Positions 1 through 9,585 of a DNA stretch of 27,465 bases are shown here, one piece after another. The translations under genes and the position numbers were made by a program. The notes below the pieces were generated by a model. That model ran no database searches. It saw only the letters and a list, made by a program, of their open reading frames with translations, and was not told where the DNA came from. Every line of letters begins with the position of its first letter. Positions within the stretch are counted from its first letter, which is position 1. Source of the stretch: Hypsibius dujardini. Lineage: Eukaryota > Tardigrada > Eutardigrada > Parachela > Hypsibiidae. The DNA is taken from NCBI GenBank assembly GCA_001579985.1, contig LRSR01000225.1:1-27465 (forward strand), read 5' to 3'.

Positions 1-45
1 CGGGTCAAAGCTGCAGACAAAGTTTTCGTCAAAATTCGGCATTAC

Positions 46-118
46 CTTTGCGCTTAATTTCGTTGATCGGTGAGAACAACTGTCTGCCTCCGTGATGGTC
101 GAAATCGTCATCGGCATG
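46..118 (-). CDS. Possible internal exon of an unidentified gene at the left edge
   Basis: On the minus strand a 73-nt open stretch is flanked by a good acceptor (gctgtgtacacag) and a donor (AAG|gtaatg). One frame reads HADDDFDHHGGRQLFSPIN followed by EIKRK, a composition that looks like protein rather than repeat. No partner exon is recognised on either side, and I do not recognise the family. It lies downstream of the ENPP-like gene on the same strand, so it would belong to another gene running off the left edge. Inference from splice signals only. Confidence 0.3.
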
Positions 119-652
119 CTGTGTACACAGCGTCTCTACACAGGCAGTAGGCAAATTAATCTTTAACTGCCTATCCACTCCACTGACTTTATTGCACGAA
201 TCCTAACAGTAATGGTCTCACTAGTCAGTAATGTGAAATTTTGGGCCCCTCCGTAAAAATCAGCTTATCAAGGCCAGATTTATCACATATATGCCTGTGC
301 GCTGTCCCAAAGATTCCGCGGTCTTCTAATGACGAACGACTGTGTCTTTGTTTATATTCCGGTAAAACTAGGCCCTATCTCTGAATTCCTCAAATGGCCG
401 ACATGAGCGCGAGCTAGCGTAGTGAAAACGCGCGAGGATGTACGGGTACAAGTTGACCACAATTCACACGCTTTTATCTGGCAGCAAAGTTCAACGGTCC
501 TTGCTTAATCGACTTCTGGAGGCGCGAGCCGACCGATAGACAGACAGGCAGACAAGCAGACAGGCAGACAAGCAGACAGGCAGACAAGCAGACAGACAAA
601 CAGACAGACACGCAGACACGCAGACAGACACATAGACAGACAGACAGACAGG

Positions 653-699
<47 letters not shown>

Positions 700-1012
700 G
701 CATATTGTTAAGCAGACACCAAGTCTATCATACTAGTAGTACATCCAGGAAGAGTTCACTCGTTCTCGCTGCAAAAAAACGGAGGAAGTCGAGAAGACAA
801 CAAACAGACAGCTTTGAATGTTAAGTATCTAACTAGCCAGTTACCAAATTCATCGCCAGTAGTGCAAACATGAACGAGTGGTCTCACTGCATTAAGATAA
901 TAAATAAAAACGGTTAAAAATGTTAAATAATTTTCTCAAAAAAAATCCAGGCAAAACAACATTAAAAAGCGCCTCTTCAGAGATCGAACAAAACACAGAC
1001 AAAATTGCCAAG
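119..1012. other. Intergenic stretch with CAGA array
   Basis: No coding signal is seen here apart from the 3' UTR of the ENPP-like gene, which ends at 1013 on the minus strand. The stretch holds a CAGA-type microsatellite at about 536-700 and AT-rich single-copy sequence. Short open frames in the array only translate the repeat (CLSV-type peptides) and are not genes. No canonical AATAAA was found on the minus strand just after the stop. Confidence 0.6.
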
Positions 1013-4000
1013 TTACAGGCCTGTTTCTCGGTGCCACAACTTGGTGGGCAATTGGGTTCGCAGCCGGATGGCTTCATACACCGGAAGGTCCGAGTAGAGT
1101 CGCAGACCGGTCACTGCTTCCACGTCCTTGACCGTGGCGCTGTGCGTCAAAATGTACGACTCAATGTCCTGTCAGACACAAACACAAATCAAATAAGCAC
1201 ACACGGGAAAAGTCCACACAATTCTTCCCAATTGCCAATTTCGGTAAAAAGTCAGACATTCTCTTTGAGCATCCACACCTGACACGGCTGCCTGGCTTGA
1301 GCGATGTGAGGCAGTATAAATGCCTGGACGTCAGGCAGACAGTTGTCTGCCACGCAGGAGGCGTTGCGGTTGTCTCTCGTCACAACCACGAAAAAGTGCG
1401 ATGGAATCCGAAGTTTCGGAAAGTGCGCGGAAAACCTGCACAATTTTCAAATTAAGTCACAAAACATAATAATAAAATAATTGAATATAAATAAAATGGA
1501 AAAGTCGGACGTACGTGTTGTCCGCGGGAAGATCAGCTAATCCGAAGGGTGACACGGCGTCAAAAAGAGGCCCGGTTAAGACGTTCAGTTTCCATCCTTT
1601 CGTGGACCAGAGAGCGAAGATGCGCCAAAAGTCGCTCCAAGTGCCGGTTTTGAAGGCGTCGTACATGGGCACGACATTTGTGATGATTTCGGTGTCGTTA
1701 GCCGATACCGCGTTGGACGATAGCCCTAATAATGAAAAATGGAGTTTTGTAGAAAAAAAAGGCTCGAAGTGCAAGTGAAAATCGGAGTGAAAACAAACTA
1801 ATAGTTTTAAACCTGGAGGAAACAGATACGCAGATTTCAGCCCTGTCGACCCTGACCCGGGAAGGTCAGTGCACGTGAGCAGTGTGGAGATATCCAGACG
1901 AACATCACTGCGAGCACAAGTCGTCGGAACAGCAAACCATTGGTCAGTCACCTGCAAAATATTTGATAGAACACCACAAAAAAGTCAACTACCCATGCTG
2001 TTAGGTCTATGAACACTGCCTGCTGCCTGCCTGCCTGCCTGTCTGTTTGTCTGTCTGTCGGTCTGTCTGTCTGTCTGTTTGTCATTCTGCCTGTGTGTTT
2101 GTGTGTGTGTGTGTGTGTGTGTCTGTCTGTCTGTGTGTCTGTGTGTCTGTCTGTCTGTCTGTCTGCCGGTTTGTATGTTTGACTGTTTGTCTGTCTGTCA
2201 GGTACTTTCAGCCTAATTGAATGGCTGTAACCTGTTTACCAGTTTATCTGGCTTTCCTACCTCGAGTCCTTTCCGTAAGGTGAAACTGACCCACCGCGGA
2301 ATATTCACCTCAACGCCATAACCCACGGTATAGTCACTGTTTGTCAGCACCACTTGGCCATCCCCAACCGGCACTCCATACGGCAGCGACGACGCCCATC
2401 GCCGAGCGATCTCCGCCCGCGATACGTTTAGCCTCAAGTCTGCCTCTAGAATGTCTGGACCGACGCAGTCAGTCAGACATGCAGGAGTCTGTCTACGGCG
2501 AACCTCCTCCTCCGTGGCTGGATACTTCGGTAAAGTTGGATCTGCGGCTGGTTCCACAGGCACCGTTTTTCCCTTCCGTAAAATATGGTGCAGACTGCCG
2601 TAGGTTCCGTTGTTGACTGCAGGCATGACGTTGATCAGGTCGCACATCAAATTGTACAGTTCGATGTTTTGAAAGGGTTCGATGGTCAGTCCGGACTTGA
2701 GCGACGGTCCCTGAGCAAGAAAAATCGCTTGCATGTTCGGGTAAAGGTTGTCGTAACCGTGCTGGCCTCCGATACACCAGGTGCTGGGAACGGCAGATAC
2801 GGTGTGGCCGGCTTTGAGATTGAGGATAGTCGGTTCGATCCGCGGGGAGGTGGAGTAGTGCTGGCGCCGGGGGAGATCTTGTTTGCGGTAGAGTTGGTAC
2901 GCAGAGAAATCTCCTGATGGAGTTTCAGGTGCCTTGCACTGGAGGGCAGTGTAGATGTCGTTGTCTGTAATGCTGCGGTTGAGCCCGGATTCAGTCAAGG
3001 AAATCCGTCCCATCACACCCTTAATAGAAAGGAGCAAGTCATCAATACAGACTGAGTTCTCCATTGGTCTGTCTATTTGTCGGTCTGTTTGTCTGTCTGT
3101 TTGTCTGTCTGTCTGCCTGTCTGCCTGTCTGCCTGTGTGCCTGTGTGCCTGTGTGCCTGTGTGCCTGTGTGCCTGTCTGTCTGTCTGTGTGACTGTCTGT
3201 CTGTCTGTCTGTGTGCCTGTGTGCCTGTGTGCCTGTCTGTCTGTGTGACTGTCTGTGTGTCTTTTTGTTTGTTTGTGTCCTAAGATATTTCAAACCTGCG
3301 AGACAAAGACATCACGAGAGACGTTGAACTGTTTCTCAGTCAGCACTGGACTGGCATCAAAAATCGGTTTCAACGGAAACGCCTTATCACAGCTCATCTG
3401 CTCCATGCCGTGGTCCGACACGACAAGAATGTTTATGCAATGCAAAATATTCCGCTCGTGAAGGCCCTGCATTAATCTGTCCAACGCGTCGTTGACGTGA
3501 GTCGCGAGGGTTTGATTAATGGCAGCGCTATCCGGCCCAGTGCTGTGTCCTATGTGCGACAGACAATGTTAGGAAACATCTATAAATATGCACATAAAGT
3601 GATTGTGCTATTGTTTCGTCTGCTAACCGACAGAATCCGGTTCCTCGAAATACAGCAGAGTCATGTCGGGTCGACTGGCGTCCGGGAGGGCGAGCCAGTC
3701 CACCACCGTGTCGACCCGGCGGTTGAAGGTGTGGGACTTGTTAAATTCCATGTAAATGTCTGGACGCACTCCTTCAATTTCCGCCTGAATAATGCGAATG
3801 ACAAGTTGCCTTCACATGACAAATTGGGGTGCAATTGTGACTGATTATAAGTACTTCAGTGCCGACGAAGAAGTATGCGTTAGCACGTTTCCTCTGCTTC
3901 TTGGCGGTCACCCAAATCGGCTGAAAAACACAACAAAGTCATTTAGCGATTAACAGACAGACAGACAACCACACAGACAGACAGACAGACAGACAGAGAG

Positions 4001-5619
4001 ACAGACAGACAGTCAGACAGACAGACAGACAGACAGAAGGACGGACGGATAGACAGACAGACAGACAGCAGGATGAGACAGACACGCCTCACCACACCTG
4101 GCCTCCCCACCAAATGGACTCCTTCGCGACCGGCCTGGTGTAATAAAACTGCCTTTTCAGTTTCTGATCGTAAAAAACGTTATCCACAATTCCATGGGAC
4201 TCGGGATGGAGACCCGTGGCAATGCTGTAATGGTTGGGAAAGGTGATGGCCGGATGGGACGGTCGCATGGACGGTGCGTGAACCCCGCACTCCTGCAGCC
4301 GCTTAAATGCCGGGACGTTCCGATTTTCCATGTACTGAGCGCGAAAGCCGTCGAACGACACCAGCAGCAACGGCGGCGACGTTTTGTAACTGCACAGACA
4401 ATTATACTGTGAATTAACATAATTAAAGCTAGTAAATTCCACAATTAATTAACTAATCGTTTAGGTCTCCAATAATCGAAAATTAAATATTACCACAGGG
4501 CGAATTTAGTGATAATTTGTAATGATTTATGTGACTGAATTACATTTGCAGTTAGAAAATTTAAAATATTCAGTTTAACTAAATACACAAATGATCAAAT
4601 AAGATTTTCAGCAAAGAATTCAGTTGATGATTTTTTTATGATAAAAAAATCCCTGCTCAAAATTCAATTTGGAATTGATCAGCGTCGGCAGAATCATTTC
4701 TGGTTGTGAGGGGGCGGAGCTCTGAGTCATTTCCTCAATGGCACCCGTAATTTTCCTCTCAGTCCTAAGAATGACTTAAGCTCCGCCCCCTGACATCCAA
4801 AACTAACGCCAAACGATTAGAAATCGAATTTTACAAGGGAAAGTGTCAAAAATCAGATAAAATCTTTTCTGAAAATCGACGTTTTAACAACCGAACAAGC
4901 AAATTGGAATCTTCCCTTGTTTTCCCAACTTTGAAATTCTGCGGAAAAAAAATTATTGTGACAACAACAGTGAAATAAATTTCTAAAAGCATCATAAATA
5001 TGTTTCTATTAAAAAAGCTTAAATTGAATTCGATTCGAACTCGGAAGTTTGAAATGCATCCCTTGTTAGAAGACGAATACACTGCATTGTTAGTGTACAT
5101 GCAATGCACATGTGTGTCTTACCCTGATGGGCAGTGATCGCCGGTGATGATGGGGCAAGGCCCATCCCGCCACGACACGGATGCGACACCGGGAGTGGCT
5201 GGAGCACCGGGAGTGGCTGGAGTACCGGGAGTGGCTGGAGTACCGGGAGTGGCTGGAGTACCGGGAGTGGTCGTGGCAAGCGTGTCAAGGGCTCGAGGCG
5301 TGAAGAATCCGCCGATATATCCGACAGCGAATAATACGAGACCGGCTACCACGAGTCCGCCTATGGCCAACTTCGAAATCCTCTGAACGAAAAAACAAAC
5401 ATAAAAAATATCAATTGATCCACAGATTAAAAAGAAGTCTGCTTCGCCCGAAAACCCTACCACTAATCAATCAATCAAGCTATCGTTTTACAGGATAAAC
5501 TGACCAATCATTTCGAGCTAAGGGAACCTGATGAGTTGTCTTACCCTTCCACTCCATTTGGAGGAGCCGAAATCGCCGTTCGTGTCGATATACATGGTGG
5601 TTACTTCACTGGACGGCAT
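1013..5619 (-). CDS. Ectonucleotide pyrophosphatase/phosphodiesterase (ENPP1/3-type, without somatomedin B domains)
   Basis: Eleven exons on the minus strand: 5545-5619, 5123-5382, 4098-4389, 3855-3920, 3628-3784, 3296-3549, 2261-3019, 1813-1951, 1515-1725, 1279-1435, 1013-1168. Every junction keeps phase and gives 841 residues. Residues 30-52 are one hydrophobic segment, so this is a type II cell-surface enzyme; a TPG-rich stalk follows (about 63-90). The phosphodiesterase domain has both zinc sites: Asp125, nucleophile Thr161 in ITFPNHYS, Asp329 and His330 in SDHGME, and Asp281, His285 and His455. Asn164 is also kept. Family members hydrolyse extracellular nucleotides or nucleotide-type phosphodiesters to 5'-monophosphates. 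The C-terminal nuclease-like domain is present, ending near TGLRLYSDLPVYEAIRLRT. Two family features are missing: the somatomedin B domains, and the acidic calcium loop (here FDAVSPFGLAD). The start has A at -3. Substrate choice cannot be read. Confidence 0.93.
2017..2200. repeat. CTGT/CTGC microsatellite in ENPP-like intron 7
   Basis: Interrupted CTGT/CTGC tetranucleotide array with a GTGT run near 2100-2120. It occupies most of the 309-bp intron 1952-2260 on the ENPP-like minus strand, where it reads as CAGA/ACAG. The exon-7 donor (GAG|gtagga) and exon-8 acceptor (tattttgcag) lie in unique sequence on either side. Confidence 0.9.
3064..3283. repeat. CTGT/GTGC microsatellite in ENPP-like intron 6
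   Basis: Long interrupted CTGT array with CTGTGTGC higher-order units. It fills nearly all of intron 3020-3295. On the transcript strand it is a run of CAGA, full of AG dinucleotides. The chosen acceptor (cttgctcctttctattaag|GGTGTG) lies past the array in unique sequence with a good pyrimidine tract. Confidence 0.9.
3952..4072. repeat. CAGA microsatellite in ENPP-like intron 3
   Basis: CAGA array with a few GGAC variants near 4040. It makes up most of the 177-bp intron 3921-4097; on the transcript strand it reads CTGT and so is pyrimidine-rich, opposite to the array in intron 6. Confidence 0.9.
4615..4866. mobile_element. Decayed palindromic MITE, family 1 (GGGGGCGGAG core), in ENPP-like intron 2
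   Basis: An imperfect inverted repeat of about 250 bp. The inner arms are GAGGGGGCGGAGCTC and GAGCTT-type complement ending CTCCGCCCCCTGACATCC; the outer arms share AAATTCAATTTGG and its partner AAATTCGATTT. The same layout (AAATTTGATTTGGAATCG, then ATCAGCAGA, then GGGGGCGGAG) occurs in the copy at 13650-14034, which is better preserved. No coding capacity, so a non-autonomous plain DNA element. Limits are approximate. Confidence 0.7.
5172..5274 (-). repeat. 18-bp tandem repeat encoding the TPG stalk of the ENPP-like protein
   Basis: About five units of an 18-bp sequence (plus strand ccgggagtggctggagta). In the ENPP-like frame each unit encodes six residues of the PGTPAT type, giving a stalk of roughly 28 residues between the membrane segment and the catalytic domain. 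Units are nearly identical, one having GCA for GTA, so the stalk has probably expanded recently and may vary in length between individuals. Confidence 0.85.
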
Positions 5620-5833
5620 TGTGAGATGTCCGCCTGACCAGAATAGCAACCGCTCTAATTATCCCCGATAACCGCCGCTCCTTAAAGACGCCGTTTTGCG
5701 TGAAGAAGAATTCCGCCGCTCTAGATCTGTGCAGCGTCAGTTCCTCTTTCAGACATCAACACGGCTTCCGCTGTAGCTCCAGTCATAAGGCCCTATCAAT
5801 GAGACACATCGGAAAGGCCAATTGCAGGGGAAG

Positions 5834-5902
5834 TGATAAGATACACAGGGAGATGGAGAGTGAGTATTTGTGCGAAGAAGCATTCCTGTCGGCGCTGATA
5901 AG
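5834..5902 (+). promoter_or_regulatory. Pair of GATA-factor motifs upstream of the ENPP-like gene
   Basis: TGATAAG occurs at 5834-5840 and again at 5896-5902, about 215-280 bp upstream of the ENPP-like start. WGATAR is the known binding site of animal GATA factors, for example in gut genes. Two full matches 62 bp apart is suggestive, not proof; a 7-bp motif occurs often by chance. Confidence 0.25.
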
Positions 5903-6171
5903 GACGATGAATGGAGAAGGTGCTGCCGCCGGTTGTCTTGAATGGCTAAATATCGCGTACCGCTGCAATTTTGACGTGCAAATAAAGGTAAACCAGGGTT
6001 AAGGAAGGGAGGTTATCGGTCGACATGATACGGATATGAGGGACGGCGCGTAGGGCCGCCGGCCTTCTTTGCCGCCAATAAGAACGTCTGAACCGTAATT
6101 TTGCTGTTTCTGTGTATCTAGCCGGCATTGCAGATAAAGAAAAACGGCTGGTGCTAATGACAGGCAAGAGA

Positions 6172-6259
6172 GAATAAGACAGAGAGAGACAGAGAGACAG
6201 AGAGACAGACAGAGAGACAGACAGACAAGCAGGCAAGCTGGCAGACAAACAGAAAGATG

Positions 6260-6299
<40 letters not shown>

Positions 6300-6360
6300 G
6301 GTAGGCAGGCAGATAGGCACCCTGGTACATATGATAGACAGACATGATGACAGGCAGACA
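6172..6360. repeat. CAGA/GAGA microsatellite
   Basis: Array of CAGA with a GAGA-rich left part and CAGG interruptions. It is open in several frames on the minus strand, giving cysteine/leucine/serine-rich peptides that are repeat translation only. Confidence 0.9.
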
Positions 6361-6800
6361 TAAAAATGATCACTGGTCATAAATTCAGTCAAATAATGGA
6401 GAGATGCCAGACACCGACATTCAGACGTCTCTTTCGACCACTGTAGCCAGAAATCAGCCTAGAGATTCCTCTGCAGTCGTCGCTGACTTTAGCTCGCTTT
6501 CAATTAAAGTTTTTTAGCTCAGTCATAATCCTGGTTGTCATGCATCAACCTCTCTGAACCTCATCCGCGGACTAAAGCAACCTTATTCAGTTTTTAAAAA
6601 ACTCCCCGTAATCAACCAGACTGCAATGTATCTGTCTACGTATACTGAAACTTGAAACTCTTGCCTATGTAATTGCACCTTTCCGAGTCAACAGCAGTAA
6701 CTCATATCACCAACCAGTCCAGTTATAGACCGTCTGTCCCGGTCTACCTGATAGGTGCGGATGACTACGTCTTTTGCCTCACTCTGTATATTCGTCTATC

Positions 6801-6912
6801 TGTCTGTCTGTTATTTTAGCTGCCTGCCTGCCTGCCTGCCTGTCTGTCTGCCTGTCTGCCTGTCTGTTTTTCTGTCTGTCTATCTGTCTGCCTGCCTACC
6901 TGTCTGCCTACC

Positions 6913-6947
<35 letters not shown>

Positions 6948-6948
6948 T
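6801..6948. repeat. CTGT/CTGC microsatellite
   Basis: Interrupted CTGC/CTGT tetranucleotide array in the spacer upstream of the small membrane protein gene. It has no features beyond the repeat. Confidence 0.9.
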
Positions 6949-7396
6949 AGGAATTTAAAAGGATAAATTCAAAGTTATCTTTGCAATTTAACGGCAAAAG
7001 TCATGCTAACAAATACCTCCAGGGTGAACCAACAAAATCTGTTGCCATAATTGTCGGATGACCGTTTAGCCGGACGATGCTGGTGGTCGCGACGATGTGT
7101 GCGACCCCAAAGAAAATCCGCCCGATGCGTAAATACAACAAAAGCCGACGCACGGTAGTAATATTTATTCGGTGTGTGGGTCAAAAACTTCAAAGAGACG
7201 GATGGAGGTCAGTCTCGCGAGAAGAATATAGCCGCAGGGTGGATTTTGACTTAGAAGACCGTAAAAAGCGCAGTGAAGCTACAACGCCGCTTTTTTTGCT
7301 CATCAAAATTTGTAGATTCATCAGCATCATCATCGTAGAGGAATAAAATTTTCTATTAAATCAACAATAAGATTTCTACTAGGTTACCTTACTAAA

Positions 7397-7621
7397 ATGC
7401 TGGCGCGAAATTTAACTTCTTTATTGGACGAGCTGAACGAAGCGGTGAATGTGTACCGGGCAGGTAGGAAACAACTTTCTAACTTATTCATCCAACGAAA
7501 AGAAACGTTAGATTCGTTGGTTAATCTCTTTACTTTAACGTTCAATTAGTTAAGTGTCTATCTCGCCACTATCGGACGATGTCTGCTTCTTTTTGTCTAT
7601 CTATCTATTCGTCTGTCTGCC

Positions 7622-7660
<39 letters not shown>

Positions 7661-7671
7661 AAGTCTATCTA

Positions 7672-7712
<41 letters not shown>

Positions 7713-8140
7713 AAGTCTGTCTGTCTATAAGTCTGTCTGTCTGTCTGTCTGTCTGTCTGTGGAGATGTCCGCATGTCTTTGTCTGTCTACGTCTGTTTGT
7801 CTGCCTACATGTTTGGTTGTCTGCCTGGTCACTCTACTGAACACAATAACAACCTCGTAGATTACAAAAGTGGTTCCCGTAACTGTTTCTTCTTCTTCTG
7901 CCAGAAACGGATGTCCTGCGAGACGCCACCGCCGACCTCCGCAGCAAAGTGACCATCGGAATCGGCCTGATTCTGCTGATATTAATCATCGAAATGGCCA
8001 TGCTCTTCGGCACCATCTTCCTCAGCGTGCGGGAGAAGCGTCAAAGTGTGACCTACAAACTCCTCGACCACAACAAAATCAGCACCATCAACAAGTTCTC
8101 CGTCTCCCCCACCGACCCGAAACACCAACTCGAGATCTGA
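7397..8140 (+). CDS. Small single-pass membrane protein, unrecognised
   Basis: Two exons, 7397-7463 and 7905-8140, joined in phase (GCA G|gtagga to tcttctgccag|AA) to give 100 residues. Residues 1-35 are helical and charged (MLARNLTSLLDELNEAVNVY, then TDVLRDATADLRSK), with a heptad-like look. Residues about 38-60 are a strong membrane segment (TIGIGLILLILIIEMAMLFG and on). A basic, polar tail (VREKRQSVTYKLLDHNKIST) follows. I see no signal peptide and no catalytic motif. The membrane exon is compact and in normal coding style, so I think the gene is real, but I do not recognise the family. The intron (7464-7904) is mainly a CTGT array. An upstream non-coding exon is possible. Confidence 0.62.
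7592..7825. repeat. CTGT/CTAT microsatellite in intron of the small membrane protein gene
   Basis: CTGT array broken by CTATAAGT units, which recur at about 7655, 7710 and 7725, suggesting expansion after the interruption arose. It fills over half of intron 7464-7904. Confidence 0.9.
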
Positions 8141-8185
8141 TCGCCCACATTTCTTTCCCGAAAACCGAAGAAGCTATTGACCTTG

Positions 8186-8450
8186 TACACGCGTGGCCAG
8201 ATTACTGGGTGGCCTGAGTTCGAACACTCTTCAGCTGGGCGCAAGCAAAATTGGGTGGTCCGAGTTTACGCCAAACACCCAGTATTATGGCCATGTGTTT
8301 GAGACGTACACACGTGACCAAATTACTGGGTGGCCTGAGTTTGAGCAAACACCCAGTATTATGGCCATGTGTCTGAGACGCACACACGTGGCCAGATTAC
8401 TGGGTGGCCCGAGTTTGAGCCAAACACCCAGTATTATGGCCATGTGTGTA
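8186..8450. mobile_element. Tandem MITE array, family 5 (CGTGGCCAGATTACTGGG)
   Basis: Three successive copies, each about 80-90 bp. Each copy starts near ACACGTGGCCAGATTACTGG and ends near AACACCCAGTATTATGGCCA then TGTGT, so each is itself an imperfect palindrome with GAGTTTGAGC in the middle. A related single copy lies at 16374-16483. The array sits between the convergent 3' ends of the small membrane protein gene (8140) and NCBP3 (8652). No coding capacity. Confidence 0.75.
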
Positions 8451-8651
8451 AATACATTTTCCTCACCACGGTTTTTTCACTTGTTCTCTCTCACGCGATG
8501 ATATCAGATGGTCAGGCAAAAGGAAAAAGAAGACGAGATTTAGATTCCAACAATCCAGCACTGCCGTGAATACATATTTGGTAACATTTTACAACAAAAC
8601 AAAGGAAGAGGGCAGTGGGAGGAGGAACTCTCAACGGGGGGAAGTCCTTCG

Positions 8652-9548
8652 CTACGGGATAGGACCCATCCGTCTTACCAGGTTCAGCCGGTTCCGCAGG
8701 TCCGGTTCGCCGGCTCGACCGAGTCGTGAGTGGACGTTGCCTTTGGCAGTGGGCGGTGCGACGAGGGGCTGCGTTGTGCTGTGAGTGATGCGGTGACGGA
8801 GATCGTCCGCGGAGATGGGGAGCGCCTCCTCCTTGTGCTGGAGCATGTACCGGAGATCACCGGGTCGGATCAGCGGCTTCGTCAACGAGGTCGCCAGAGG
8901 CCGGATAGGCAGCTTCGTCGACGGGGTCGCCAGGGGCAGGCGTCCCTCGGTCATCGTCGTCGTCGTCCTATGAGAGAGAAAGGAATAACGGTGCACCAAG
9001 GGTGTCAACAAGGTCGCGTATTGAAGTTTGACAGCTCGCGTGAAGATCCCGCAGCTCGACTGAAGAAAAACTGACACAAAAAGCAGTCCAGGAAAGAAAG
9101 GCTGATCGTGAAATAAACGGACGAGGCGGGGCTTCCGTTGTTCGGTAGAAGCAGAATGAGGACAAGCTATGCAGACAGACATGCAATCGCAGCAACAGTT
9201 GCAGTCCATAGTTTGGATACGCCGACAGAAAGACACGCAGACATGTGACAACGTAGATCGGCATAGTAAATGTCCGTACAATAAACAGACAAAAACATAA
9301 CGATATACACGAGGCGAGCACGGAGACAGACCACAAATTCATATACGGAGATAACATACCCAGAGACAGACAGACAGACAGACAGACAGGCAGGCAGGCA
9401 GACAGACAGACCAACAGACAGGCAGGCAGACAGACAGACCAACAGACAGACAGGTAGGCAGACAGGCAGACAGGCAGGCAGGCAGACAGACAGACAGACA
9501 GGCAGACAGACCAACAGACACGTAGACAGACAAGCAGACAGGTAGACA

Positions 9549-9585
<37 letters not shown>

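Larger units (their letters stand above)
5620..7396. other. Divergent spacer between ENPP-like and small membrane protein genes
   Basis: No gene is supported here. The ENPP-like start is at 5619 on the minus strand and the next start is at 7397 on the plus strand, so both promoters should lie within. It holds two consensus GATA-factor motifs (TGATAAG at 5834-5840 and 5896-5902), a CAGA array at about 6172-6360, a CTGC/CTGT array at about 6801-6948, and single-copy sequence between. Small open frames near 5700-6000 and 7077-7346 resemble no protein I know. Confidence 0.55.

Noticed and set aside
491-703. Long open frames of CLSV/CLPV peptides in this and the other CAGA/CTGT arrays (also 5946-6392, 8968-9684, 23429-23866, 26347-26697)
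   Set aside because: They are translations of tetranucleotide repeats, which stay open in several frames at once. No start context, domain or splice structure supports them.
3020-3064. An ENPP-like exon 7 start at 3058, with an acceptor (accaatggag) at the edge of the CAGA array
   Set aside because: The downstream acceptor cttgctcctttctattaag|GGTGTG keeps the same phase, has a proper pyrimidine tract and removes 13 residues that do not align with ENPP1, so 3019 is used.
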